From assembly GCF_024679245.1 (NCBI RefSeq), contig NC_090176.1, positions 48,136,615-48,200,614 on the forward strand: a stretch of DNA of 64,000 nt, written 5' to 3'. A program made the translations under genes and the position numbers. Below the pieces are notes generated by a model. It saw only the letters and a list, made by a program, of their open reading frames with translations, was not told where the DNA came from and made no database searches. The stretch is from Pseudorasbora parva (taxonomy: Eukaryota > Chordata > Actinopteri > Cypriniformes > Gobionidae). Positions 33,204 to 44,509 of the stretch are shown here, one piece after another. How positions within the stretch are numbered: the first letter of the stretch is position 1; every line of letters starts with the position of its first letter.

Positions 33204-34448
33204 TTAAAGCTACACTGTGTGATATTTTCCCCCATCTAGTGGTGAAAAGGTATATGACCATCCAGTGAATAATAGTTTCTGTTCCTCTCAATTTCGATTT
33301 CGTTTCAACTCCTACGGTGGCCGATTTAGTCATGGCTTCCAGTTTGACCTCTTCGGTGAGTGTTGCTTCAAGTGATGAGGTTACTTTTGAAAACTATTAT
33401 AATTTGCAGTTATTTAATTTGCCAAATGATCTATGATCAAATTAATCTATGTAAAATGAATAATAGTTTTACGTTTTCGTTATTTTTTACCATTTCATTG
33501 CTAACATCAGCTATCAGGTTCCCAGACGAATGCAAGCTAATCTTAGTAAAGTAACTTTTATCAGTGCTATCGTTATTCTGTATATTGTACGACATCACTA
33601 TTGTACGGCAAACAAATTATAATGCAATTAAAATATTAATCATGTTATCCGTCATAGAACATGGATTTATGTTATAAGGTAAACAATACTTTTTCATCAT
33701 TGACGCGAGGAAAACTATCCTAGATGTCGTTCTAGTGTTATGCACAGCACACCATGATATATAATTAGCCAAGCAACAATAAAACTTCCAATATACACAA
33801 ATAGGCTGAATTAATATTACCTGTCGAGAAGAAAGCAGGCAATGTCGGCGTTCTTTTTAAAATCGTTGCTCCTCATGAGCTCTTTCCATCTTGGAAAGGC
33901 CACTCCAATATTTACTTTTGTCTTGTTGATTTGCCTGTTGCGTTGCCGTCTTAATTCCCTTTTCCGCTTCCTTGGCGACTCTGATACATATCCCGCAATG
34001 TTACTAGGTCCCCGAATTCGGTAATCAATTCCAGGACGTGGTTGCTTTCACACAGAAGGCGACCCGGCAATGCTACGGGAATATTGCGGGTCCGACGTGC
34101 AGTGTGAAAGGGGCTTAAGAGTGATCCTCCATCATCATATAGCAGCCTCAAGCAATCCTCCTCTTCACATTCGACACAGTGCCATCGAGTGTAAAAACGC
34201 GAAAAGCGAAGCTTGAATTTACGGGTATGTCCCTCTTTGGCAAATGCACTTTCAAGATGGAGGACCAACATGGCGACCGCCATCCGAACCCTCAACACGT
34301 ATGTATTTTCAATGGTATATTATAAAATTACGAGAATAGTTTATTACTTGAAAGAAGTAAATATACATTAATGAGCACATATATTTTTGAAAGAACTAAG
34401 TGATTTTAGCTAAGAATAAACTAAAAAAGTTGCACAGTGTAGCTTTAA
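33204..34448. mobile_element. TTAA-flanked TIR element, 1.24 kb
   Basis: TTAA at 33204 is followed by AGCTACACTGTGTGATATTT. At the other end GCACAGTGTAGCT is followed by TTAA at 34445. Inside are CATCTAGTGGTGAAAAGG, ATGGAGGACCAACATGGCGA and CTTCGGTGAGTGTTGC. A 115-codon minus-strand frame (33951-34298) lies within it and has no recognisable transposase motif. It is a non-autonomous piggyBac-like copy by target site. Confidence 0.8.
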
Positions 34449-34633
34449 AGGCTCAAATTTTGTTTTGTAGTCTCCTACAACAAGTGCTCACCCCCATCCT
34501 AAACCATAAACCGAACAGAGTTTGACCAAGTACAATATTATCCTGGATCAACATCTTTTTGATCCTGGAACATCAATCAATCAGATTTGAGTTTACAGTT
34601 TGTACCAAGTTTTGGCTTACAGCCATGGTTAGG

Positions 34634-34880
34634 TAGCCCAGAAATCTAGACGCGCCATAGCGGCAGCAAATCTTATCGGCAGTGAGTGTCGTCTAGCAAC
34701 TCTCAATACACTTCTGAGCTGTAAACGCCAAACTCTGGTCGGGCCAATCACATCGTGTATAGAGTCGGTGGGCGGGGCTTAACATAAAGACGGCCGAGTT
34801 GCGTTTGCGTGCTTCTAGTAAACATAGAAACTGGCGAACGGCGGTCTTTCGAATGAGCTTTGACCGCGACTCTGGAAGAC
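34634..34880 (-). mobile_element. Dispersed repeat 'G', truncated minus copy
   Basis: Label G is mine. It is the complement of 41490-41738: TAGCCCAGAAATCTAGACG, TGTCGTCTAGCAACTCTCAA, GGTCGGGCCAATCAC, GGTGGGCGGGGCTTAA, GACCGCGACTCTGGAAGAC. A third copy is at 61852. GC-box and CCAAT-box motifs are conserved between copies. Confidence 0.75.
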
Positions 34881-34888
34881 TAAAGCCT

Positions 34889-35125
34889 AGTTCACACTGC
34901 CCGATTTTTGCCCCGATTTTGAGTCGCCGACAGGTTTTGTGAAATCGCCGACAAATGCCCGAGATCACAGGCAAATCGGTGCTCGTGCACGCGAGTGACA
35001 ATCACGCAGTATGAATAATCAAAGACGCGATCAGAGAGAATCGCCGACGCCGGTGAGATATTTGGCATGCTAAATATCTGGACCTGTCGGCGATTCAAAC
35101 TCCTGCTGTGTGAAGTGCGTTCTAA
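34889..35125. mobile_element. Dispersed repeat remnant (TCGCCGAC motifs)
   Basis: TAGTTCACACTGCCCGATTT and the complementary GGCGATTCAAACTCCTGC ... TGTGTGAAGTGCG edges, with inverted TCGCCGACA and TGTCGGCGA motifs, suggest an old TIR element. Superfamily not determined. Confidence 0.5.
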
Positions 35126-35332
35126 GTAGTAAGTAATGTAAGTAGATGTAAGTAGCTAAACATTTAATATTTGACTGTCTGTTTTACGATAAAAATGTTC
35201 AGCGACCAACAGTTATAATGAAGTGATGCAAACTACTTAAAAAAAAAAAAAATTCACCTTTTGAAATGAATTTGACGTGACAACAAACATTTAGTATTTT
35301 TACATATTAGGCAGACAAAGAACAGTGAATGA

Positions 35333-36857
35333 AGTTCATTATTTTCCATAATGTAATGATAAAAATTAAACTTTCATATATTTTAGATTCATTGCACACC
35401 AACTGAAATATTTCAGGTGTTTTATTGTTTTAATACTGATGATTTTGGCATACAGCTTATGAAAACCCAAAATTCCTATCTCAAAAAATTAGCATATTTC
35501 ATCCGACCAATAAAAGAAAAGTGTTTTTAAAACAAAAAAAGTCAACCTTCAAATAATTATGTTCAGTTATGCACTCAATACTTGGTCGGGAATCCTTTTG
35601 CAGAAATGACTGCTTCAGTGCGGCGTGGCATGGAGGCGATCAGCCTGTGGCACTGCTGAGGTGTTATGGAGGCCCAGGATGCTTCGATGGCGGCCTTAAG
35701 CTCATCCAGAGTGTTGGGTCTTGCGTCTCTCAACTTTCTCTTCACAATATCCCACAGATTCTCTATGGGGTTCAGGTCAGGAGAGTTGGCAGGCCAATTG
35801 AACACAGTAATTCCATGGTCAGTAAACCATTTACCAGTGGTTTTGGTACTGTGAGCAGGTGCCAGGTCGTGCTGAAAAACCAAATCTTCATCTCCATAAA
35901 GCTTTTCAGCAGATGGAAGCATGAAGTGCTCCAAAATCTCCTGCATTGACCCTGCCCTTGATAAAACACAGTGGATCAACACCAGCAGCTGACATGGCAC
36001 CCCAGACCATCACTGACTGTGGGTACTTGACACTGGACTTCAGGCATTTTGGCATTTCCTTCTCCCCAGTCTTCCTACAGACTCTGGCACCTTGATTTCC
36101 GAATGACATGCAAAATATGCTTTCATCCGAAAAAAGTACTTTGGACCACTAAGCACCAGTCCAGTGCTGCTTCTCTGTAGCCCAAAAGTGTCTTGACCTG
36201 GGGAATGCGGCACCTGTAGCCCATTTCCTGCACACGCCTGTGCACGGCGGCTCTGGATGTTTCTACTCCAGACTCAGTCCACTGCTTCCGCAGGTCCCCC
36301 AAGGTCTGGAATCGGTCCTTCTCCACAATCTTCCTCAGGGTCCGGTCACCTTCTCGTTGTGCAGCGTTTTTTGCCACACTTTTTCCTTCCCACAGACTTC
36401 CCACTGAGGTGCCTTGATACAGCACTCTGGGAACAGCCTATTCGTTCAGAAATTTCTTTCTGTGTCTTACCCTCTCGCTTGAGGTTGTCAATGATGGCCT
36501 TCTGGACAGCAGTCAGGTCGGCAGTCTTACCCATGATTGCGGTTTTAAATAATGAACCAGGCTGGGAGTTTTTAAAAGCCTCAGGAATCTTTTGCAGGTG
36601 TTTAGAGTTATTTAGTTGATTTAGATGATTAAGTTAATAGCTCGTTTAGAGAACCTTTTCATGATATGCTAATTTTTTGAGATTTTGGGTTTTCATGAGC
36701 TGTATGCCAAAATCATCAGTATTAAAACAATAAAAGACCTGAAATATTTCAGTTGGCGTGCAATGAATCTAAAATATATGAAAGTTACATTTTTATCATT
36801 ACATTATGGAAAATAATGAACTTTATCACAATATGCAGTTTTTTTGAGAAGGACCTG
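35333..36857 (-). mobile_element. Tc1-like element with ~200-bp terminal repeats
   Basis: The inverted terminal repeats are about 200 bp. GATTCATTGCACACCAACTG and ATTTTGGCATACAGCTTATG at the left pair with CAGTTGGCGTGCAATGAATC and CATGAGCTGTATGCCAAAAT at the right. The right end GAGAAGGACCTG is followed by TA, the expected target dinucleotide. The outermost ~30 bases of the left repeat have been replaced or lost. The size of about 1.5 kb is normal for Tc1-like elements with long terminal repeats. Confidence 0.92.
35575..36534 (-). pseudogene. Tc1-like transposase, broken
   Basis: Encodes a Tc1/mariner DDE transposase that would cut and paste the surrounding element. The start ATG at 36534 begins MGKTADLTAVQKAIIDNL. 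An N-terminal helix-turn-helix follows (ISERIGCSQSAVSRHLSGKS) and a basic linker (VGRKKCGKKRC). Catalytic blocks are visible: FSDES near 36125, QHDLAPAHS near 35850-35875, and SPDLNPIENLWD near 35750-35783 with the third acidic residue. The C-terminus IASMPRRTEAVISAKGFPTKY reaches a stop at 35575. Frameshifts occur near 36350, between the linker and the first Asp (with a deletion around 36180), near 36115, and near 35940. The protein cannot be made from this copy. Confidence 0.92.
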
Positions 36858-38062
36858 TATACATATATTATTTGTATAGATTACATAATAACTACAATAG
36901 AACTGGAACTTCTTATTCATATACACTGTTCTTATTTCTTTAATTCCTCAAATCCCCTTTAATCCTTTAATAACTTAATTCCCTTAAATAAACCTGTAAG
37001 ACCAATACCCAAGATTCCCCACACAATGGGGTCAGACATGGTTACGGCCTTGGTTAGGATAGGGAATGGCATATGTTGTCTTGGGCAAAATTCATGGACA
37101 CCGGATTCAAAGACGCCAAAGCAGCACGTCTGGCAGTTTCTCCGACTCTGGGATTTGTAGGCCTCACACAAACTGCGGCTTTAAGCAAGAAGTTGACTTT
37201 AAAACATTCTCCATTCACAGCTGCCACCGCAGTGCTGGCAGAACGTTGATTCGGAGCCGACTCTGGCAATATTCCCAACACTCACCGGTGGCATGTTGCC
37301 GTTCTCTAACGGGTTTGTTTCACAAGCCGCCTAATCAATTGGAAGGCAGCCCTTTAGAACGGAGCCTGGCACGCGGATTCATTCCCCCATTGTGTCGTCT
37401 GCGCCGAACACAAATAACACACGTCACTCGCTGTCTTGAAACGGCAGGGACATTAAACAAATTGTACATTATTGTGCGGCGCCGTGCGAAGGGCAGCACG
37501 CGCTTTGTGTTTGTCATCTACAGTAGAGCGCGTGAATGAGCACGTTTATTTGTGTCCGTGCTAAAATGCTGCCAGGTGGGAACCCCATTGTGTTTGGCTG
37601 ACAAGTGGTGTTAATGAAATCACAGACGCCTGTCCGGCAAATAACAGGAAAAGCGCCAGAGAGACGCTTTTACACCGAGACACAGTGTGCCGACGCTGAT
37701 ACTAATTTACTCCACACAGAGACGAGAGGGAGAGGGACGCCGTTTACGGGACTAAAGTCATTCATTACCTCTCTGATATCGGCCCTGAGGATGCAAATGA
37801 CTGATTCTTTTCTCGGCGGTAGAACTGCAGATAAGCAGGAGGACTGATAGACAGACACAACAACAGCGGCCCGGGGATGTTCACACGTCCTCGCAGACAA
37901 ATTAAGGCCGTATCGGTGCTGCACGTCATCGTCTCAAGCATGTCAAGAGATTCATCACTGCCTGCATTAAAGAGGGGAAGCACACACTTATTCACACATT
38001 CTCTGAGGAGGGTAAATAATGCTCGGAGGCCCCAAAGTTTCACGTTTTTTGGACCCCCGCCA
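36858..38062. promoter_or_regulatory. Low-repeat block; 37000-38050 candidate regulatory
   Basis: Complex, CpG-containing unique-looking DNA: CAGCTGCCACCGCAGTGCTG, CAAGCCGCCTAATCAATTGG, GTGTTAATGAAATCACAGAC, GACAAATTAAGGCCGTATCG. Several open frames reach 157 codons (37066-37539 plus) but show no domain, low-complexity bias or splice pattern that would make them convincing. It has no transposon ends. A chance long frame in GC-rich DNA is the simplest reading. Confidence 0.35.
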
Positions 38063-38250
38063 CTGTAAAAAGTTTCCCTGATCAAAAACTTACGTTCAAT
38101 TGCTTTTCTTTACATTTTTAACTAGAATCAAATTGGTAAGTCATTTCAACTAAAATCTTGCCTGATTCAATCTTGTGTAACATTAAAAAAATGGTGTTGA
38201 AATTGTTTAAATAATTTTTTGAGTTAAAGTAATGTTTTACGCTGACATAA
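38063..38250. mobile_element. MITE remnant (CACTGTAAAAAG end)
   Basis: CACTGTAAAAAGTTTCCCTG at the left edge, internal TAAGTCATTTCAACTAAAAT, and TTGAGTTAAAGTAATGTTTT toward the right. It is similar in style to elements at 12 and 30388, with no clear right terminus. Confidence 0.45.
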
Positions 38251-38432
38251 ACATAATACATTCTTAAGAGAAGGCCATAAAAATGTTGGGCCCTATGATT
38301 TCCACGATGTGGAAAACGCGGATAGAATTGTGGAATCCAATCATAAACACGAAATTTGCCGTTTAACGCGGAATTTCACAGAATCTGTCAAATTTTTGAT
38401 GAATAGATATTTGAATGAATGGTTTTATTAAC

Positions 38433-38436
<4 letters not shown>

Positions 38437-38481
<45 letters not shown>
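38437..38481. repeat. (CA)n microsatellite
   Basis: About 22 CA units at the left edge of the minus-strand GT-bounded repeat copy 4. Confidence 0.96.
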
Positions 38482-38484
<3 letters not shown>

Positions 38485-38767
38485 GGTCTATGTGGTTTAC
38501 AGGGACTCTCCATAGGCGTAATGGTTTTTATACTGTACAAACCGTATTTTCTATCCCCTTACACTGCCCCTGCCCCTAAACCTACCCATCACAGGAAACA
38601 TTCTGCATTTTTACTTTCTCAAAAAAACATCATTTAGTATGTTTTTAAGGCCATTTGAATTATGGAGGACATTTGATATGTCCTCATAAACCACATTTAT
38701 AGTGTAATACCAGTGTAATACCCATGTAGTTATACAAATTTGTGTCCTCATAAACCACATAAACAGG

Positions 38768-38770
<3 letters not shown>
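38482..38770 (-). mobile_element. GT-bounded repeat, copy 4
   Basis: Minus-strand copy with CCATAGGCGTAATGGTTTTT, ATACTGTACAAACCGTATTT, one TGCCCCTAAACCTACCCATC core, AGGAAACATTCTGCATTTTT and TTTGTGTCCTCATAAACCAC. Here GGTTTA/TAAACC replaces the ATATGTCAC wording of other copies. It is complete and unexpanded. Confidence 0.8.
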
Positions 38771-39400
<630 letters not shown>

Positions 39401-39592
39401 ATCACAGGACACATTCTGCATTTTTACTTTCTAAAAAAATATTCATCATGTATGATTTATAAGCATTTTGAAAAGTGAGGACAATGGTAATGTCCTCATC
39501 TTTCACCCTCTCCTTGTAATACCTATGTCATACCCATGTCATTATACACATTTGTGTCCTCATATGTCACAAAAAACATGCCCACACACAAT
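39401..39592 (-). mobile_element. GT-bounded repeat, copy 5, distal part
   Basis: After the array the repeat body resumes: ACACATTCTGCATTTTTACT, TTCATCATGTATGATTTATA, AAGCATTTTGAAAAGTGAGG, TTTGTGTCCTCATATGTCAC, ending at a short CA tract. The opposite half (ATACTGTACAAACC) is absent, so the array has replaced or displaced it. Confidence 0.75.
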
Positions 39593-40094
39593 GTAATAAT
39601 AATAACACTAATACTACTAATAATACATTTTTAAGGAATAATGACTTTTTTTCCATGTTTTAATTTTAACAGTAAAGCTCTGTTGTGCAGCACTTTGTTG
39701 GACTTTTTTTTTTAAAAAGTCATATGATTAAAAGATAAATTAATTAAATTAATATGTTATACCTTCATTTGTTTGCCAGAAAAAACACAGAATTTCTGGA
39801 ACATTTTATAGAAAGATTTTTTTTTATGCATTAAATTATTTAGACATGTTTGTTTATTAATTTAATTAAACCAATTAAAATGGAATCAAGAAAATATAAA
39901 AAATTAATAAAATAAAAATATAAAATTAACGGAATTTAAAAAAAATATATAATAATTTCATAGGGCCCTAAAATGTTTTTTTTTTTAACTATTAATAAAT
40001 TGTATATACGTGTTATGATTTCAAATAATTATACATGCTTTTTGATTACTAAAATTGAATTTAACCTTAAAAAAAATACAATATATATATATAT
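39593..40094. other. AT-rich, no gene
   Basis: Strongly AT-rich with many A and T runs. A short (TA)n tract of about nine units ends it at 40081-40099. Confidence 0.6.
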
Positions 40095-40342
40095 ATATAA
40101 GTGATGTTGAAGTTGACATGTTGTGTTTTGGCCTGAAGCTCCGCCCTCCACTTATCGACCAATCACGAAGTCAGTAGTGTTTGGGCATCCGGGTTGCCAG
40201 ATCTGCTCTAGTTAGCACAGCTGCAGATCTACAAACGTTCCTGCTGATCCTGCAGCCTATCTGGCAACCTTGAGTCAGGGGGGAGGGGGGAAAGCGATTG
40301 TATTACCAGTTTTGGCCACAATCTTACATACACTTCCTTTAA
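40095..40342. mobile_element. Fragment of a TTAA-type element
   Basis: The right edge TCTTACATACACTTCC is followed by TTAA at 40339-40342. Inside, GGGTTGCCAGATCTGC and CAGCCTATCTGGCAACCT form an inverted pair at 40191-40273, with GCTCCGCCCTCCAC and GACCAATCACG upstream. The left terminus was not found. Confidence 0.5.
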
Positions 40343-41215
40343 AGTTTAACTGCATTTTGTCATGAAATGTTGCATTTTGTATTATGCAATTCATTCAGTG
40401 TACAATATTAGTCAGGTTACACAGTTAACAACACCCCTGCACGTCCTGCTGTTAGAGAAAGCTCTGTCCGTGGTGCTGATTTGACTTACATAAACCCTGT
40501 CTTTTCATGGGCGAAGTGAGGCAGGTTTGACCCTCCAGGGTTAACAAACATCGCCTGCGCTGCGCGGCCATGATCAGGTCCGCTCCGGCCCTTGCATTGT
40601 AATGGCCCAAAGTCCCGTCTCCACATTCCAAACCTCCACACCTTTGCTAATTGCTGGCGGTCGACAGGCGTCGTGTGCTGAGCTGTGCTTCTGCTGGTGG
40701 GCTGAACACTTCTGGCCCTTAACGAGGGCTTTGGGCCTCTGTGTCCAAAAACAGCAGTAATGGGGGGATGTGGACAGAGCAGCATGGAGAAACAGCATTA
40801 ATTGGCACGAGTGTTTCCTGCTTCTCTTGCAGCATTGAGATCAGTGGAATTATTCTGTGTTTCGTAATACCTCTAAAGGCGTCTTTTATTAGCTGGGACA
40901 CATTCTCCTATTAGATGACTGTGCAGATCACTTGTTCTGCCATCCAGAATCAAGCTTACCTTCACTCCAATTAGAGGCTGATGGGAGGCAGGTTTCTTCT
41001 CTTGTCAATCTCTCCCTCTCACTGCCACTCCCTCTTGTTTTCTCTGCAAGAACAGATAAATATAGGTATATGAGGGGATCTCACAAAAGAACAACCACAA
41101 GAACAAAAAAATGTACTTGAAATGTTATTTTAACAACAATTAACACAATTTCCCCAAAGTTCACATTACCACACTGCCATTTAAAATGTGTTTTTTAAAA
41201 TGAAGTCTCAAAAAA
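40343..41215. promoter_or_regulatory. Low-repeat block; 40480-40930 candidate regulatory
   Basis: Complex unique-looking DNA: GGGTTAACAAACATCGCCTG, CTTTGCTAATTGCTGGCGGT, CCCTTAACGAGGGCTTTGGG, GAGATCAGTGGAATTATTCT. Minus-strand frames of 60-99 codons lack any recognisable domain. No transposon ends. Confidence 0.35.
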
Positions 41216-41738
41216 GTAGCCTGACAAGCCAGACCCACATCAAGATGTTTGGTCTGGAAACTCACCATTGACAGCTCAATCCGAGGGGCGGATAAACGGC
41301 TGTCTTTCAAACTCCCTCTGCACGCGATAGGATAGCGCTACAACCAACCAGAGCAACGAAGGTGAAGCAGAGCTCGCTAACAGATTAAACATTCGCCGTA
41401 TCCGGTCGGCTAAACTCCGAACACATCTTCCCTTTTTAAGAATGACTTCAGTGCCGTTCTTTGTTCTTTTCTCAGAGAAAAGCTTAACTCCAAGTCTTCC
41501 AGAGTCGCGGTCAAAGCGGATTCGAAAGACCGCTGTTCGCCAGTTTCTGTGTTTCTGTCGAGCACGCAAACGCAACTCGGCCGTCGTCATTATGGCCCCG
41601 CCCACCAACTCTATACACGATGCGATTGGCCCGACAAGAGTTTGCCGTTTACAGCTTAGAAGGGTATTGAGAGTTGCTAGACGACACTCGCTGCAGATTA
41701 GATTTGCTGCCGCTAGTGCGTCTAGATTTCTAGGCTAT
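41216..41738 (+). mobile_element. Dispersed repeat 'G', full-length copy
   Basis: It runs from TAGCCTGACAAGCCAGACCC to TCTAGATTTCTAGGCTA, so the extreme ends are a short TAGCC(T) inverted repeat. It contains TCCAAGTCTTCCAGAGTCG, CCCCGCCCACCAACTC (GC box) and GCGATTGGCCCGAC (inverted CCAAT box). Frames of about 100 codons are open here and partly in the copies at 34693 and 61911 (SRSKRIRKTAVRQFLC-like string). I see no known domain and treat it as a repeat, not a gene. Confidence 0.75.
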
Positions 41739-41754
41739 CAAAAAGTCTAATCTT

Positions 41755-43155
41755 TGAAAAGTCAAAAAGATGCATTTATTTGATTAAAAATAAAGTATTA
41801 TAACAATAACAGTAATATTGTAAATCAGTATTACAATTTATAATACTTTTCTATTTTAAAATGTAAATTTATTTTTGTGAATATTTTTTTTTTGTAAATG
41901 GTCTTCCGTGTCACATGATCCCTCAGAAATCATTCTGATATGATGATCTGCTGCTCAAGAAACATTTATGGTAACACTTTATAATAATTGCATAAATCAT
42001 TAGTTAAGCATTCAGGCACATTAATAAGCAGTTTATAAATACAGCTATATTCTTGATTTATAAGCATATCTATAATGTGTTTAATTCATATTTTAAAAAT
42101 GATCAGTTTATCATTAATGAATAGTGTACATTTATACATTGTGTTATTTACTCAGAGTTAATAAAAGCTTTAGCACGCATTCCTACTGTAACTCAGGATT
42201 CATTCAGATAGTTATTAAACATGCAGCAGTTCTCAGTTAACTCTTTGTGAGCTCATCTAAAGTGAGGATTATGCCTCGTAGGGCTTTTACAGAGGATATT
42301 TAAAGGCCCATATGTGTCTTTTAAACAGAAAAAGGAAAAAAAAACACACAGTAAAAACGTACAACTGCTAACGAGATATAAAATGAAAAATAAACCTCTT
42401 CAATGTCACAGAAAACCAAAATTCCTGTACACCCCCAGAAAACACAACTGTGCAGTAAAATGAAACTAAGCCTCTGTAATCTGATATAAAAATACACTTC
42501 TGTATTCATTACTGTATAAAAATATACCAGTGCACTGAATTACAGGAGTGCCAAAACACAAATAATAATATTTTTATAAAACAATCATATAATAAAATAT
42601 GCATTTTTTAATATTTAACTTTAAAACTTAAAATAATGTGTATATTTATATGTATAAACGTACATTTAAATTAATTTATTAATCATTTACTTACACTTTC
42701 TAAATGATCTTATGACCCACTGACATCTAAATAACTGGTCGTTAAATAATGTAATTAATTTAGAAATGATAAATTGATGATTAATAAAGTATGAAAATAC
42801 AATTATTAAACACATTATACATATGCTTCTAAATCAAGAATGAAGGATGTATAGCTGTATTTATAGACTGAATATTAATGCTTTACAAATGACAAATTAA
42901 CTATTTACTAATGCTTGACTAATGATTCATAGCATGCAATTATTATAAAGTGTTACCACACTGGGAATTATTATCAACATTTTAAAAACACTTCATATTT
43001 TTGTGGAAACTGGTATATATTATCATGATTCTTTAATGGATAGAAAGATGAAATGAACAGAATTGACTTTTTTGTTACAATTTTTACTGTCACTTTTTAT
43101 TAATTTGATGCATCCTTGCTGAACCAAAGTGCATATTAATTTATTGGTGAAAACG
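41755..43155 (+). mobile_element. Repeat F split by a nested TIR element
   Basis: The left part, 41755-41969, has ATGCATTTATTTGATTAAAA, GTGTCACATGATCCCTCAGA and CTGCTGCTCAAGAAACATTT. The right part, 42958-43150, resumes in register with ATTATCAACATTTTAAAAAC, TTTTTGTGGAAACTGG, GATTCTTTAATGGATAGAAA and TGATGCATCCTTGCTGAA. The interruption is the element at 41970-42957. Confidence 0.85.
41970..42957. mobile_element. TIR element with perfect 24-bp ends
   Basis: It begins GGTAACACTTTATAATAATT (then GCAT) and ends with the exact complement, ATGCAATTATTATAAAGTGT (then TACC). Imperfect inverted homology continues inward (AATCATTAGTTAAGCATTC against TAATGCTTGACTAATGATT). At 988 bp it is non-coding and must be younger than the F copy it splits. 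Confidence 0.9.
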
Positions 43156-44055
43156 CTTTTTTGCACTACTTATACATTTGTGGGAGGGGTAAGTATCATG
43201 TAAATAAAGCAACATTGCAAAAAAAATATGATTTTGGTTTAAAATATAACAAGGACATGTTCTAGACCCGCTTCATGAGACTTTCCTTTAAAATTGTGCA
43301 TTAAGAAGAAAAAATCTAATACCAAATGCTGCTGGTTTAAACCAAAGCAGCTCTGAAAGGCAGCAAAGAAATTCCTTCCCAGCACAAGCTCGGATTCTCC
43401 GGCATTTGAAATCAAACACCTGACGGCTGAAATGAAGTTCTTTCATCGCCTGGCTGTATATGAAATCCATTTATTTGTGGCTTTCAGTGTAAAGTTACCA
43501 TAGACCACACGGCAGGTCACCTTTGCAACATCTTCATTTGTCCTAAACATCTCCCAGAATTCTTTGCAGGTCTCCTCACAGACCACTATTAGATGACATA
43601 CAGCATTGCAAACCTTTCAATTATGCTTGGATATATACCCAAAAAACAGTGTCACAAACAACAAAGTGCATAAGCAGCCCAGATGTCGTCACATATTACC
43701 AACCAATGATGTTTCTGAGCATTTTCTGAGTCCTTACATCTAATGAATGTCATATACTTGAGCTTTGGTAATGAGATCTGATCCCGTGTGAATATATATG
43801 CCTCATGTACAGTCATGGTCAGCCGGCTCTGCTATGAATCAACCTCAATGTTCTTTCAGAGCAATTTTGATTGGCATAATATTGTCTGCTTCCCAGATTC
43901 CTGGAGTCCATCTCGCACAGTGAAACAGTAATTATGGGATGTGGATCCAGCACAAACAGAAAAAGGTCTGTTCCCTCTGCCTTATTGGACAAATTTGCTC
44001 ATATTGCCTTAAATAAATGAGCAAATCAATTCAGTGACTGGCTCTGGACTGGAGC

Positions 44056-44058
<3 letters not shown>
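43156..44058. promoter_or_regulatory. Low-repeat block, candidate conserved non-coding DNA
   Basis: 43270-44030 is unique-looking: TCCTTCCCAGCACAAGCTCG, CTTTCATCGCCTGGCTGTAT, GTCACATATTACCAACCAAT, CAGTAATTATGGGATGTGG. No transposon ends and no convincing coding frame (longest 60 codons). Confidence 0.35.

Positions 44059-44096
<38 letters not shown>
44059..44096. repeat. (CA)n microsatellite
   Basis: About 19 CA units, about 100 bases upstream of a (GT)n tract of the opposite strand sense. The pair could fold as an inverted repeat. Confidence 0.96.
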
Positions 44097-44097
<1 letters not shown>

Positions 44098-44191
44098 ACT
44101 GTTATTAGCACTTTGGAGGCACTGAAAGTTCATGAGCAAAGCCAGCTAACATTAATCAACCTACTGCAGAGTCTGAGAGACTGAGGAGATC

Positions 44192-44299
<108 letters not shown>

Positions 44300-44394
44300 A
44301 TCGTGTGTGTTTCTGTCAGTAGATGAAATTGCAGGTGCAAGTGCATCAGAAAATAATCAAAAATTACTTTTAAATGCCTAAATATTATTTGATA

Positions 44395-44482
44395 TTTTGT
44401 CGAAAATTTTAAAGTAATGCGAGTAACTTAATTAGTTATTTTAAAAAATTAACTTGTTACTTGTAATGCATTACCCCAACAC
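44395..44482. mobile_element. Right end of a TIR element (CCCCAACACTG)
   Basis: AAGTAATGCGAGTAACTTAA and GTTACTTGTAATGCATTACC end in CCCCAACACTG, a terminal sequence of a family recalled from cyprinid genomes. Only one end is present. Confidence 0.45.
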
Positions 44483-44509
44483 TGTATATACTGTATGTGT
44501 GTTTATATA

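Noticed and set aside
33951..34298. 115-codon minus-strand open frame
   Set aside because: Lies wholly inside a TTAA-flanked repeat and shows no transposase or other domain motif.
35575..36000. Intact transposase gene
   Set aside because: The 141-codon frame is only the C-terminal DDE part. The upstream coding is split by several frameshifts and a deletion.
37066..37539. 157-codon plus-strand open frame
   Set aside because: No recognisable domain, and overlapping minus-strand frames are also open; likely chance in GC-rich DNA.
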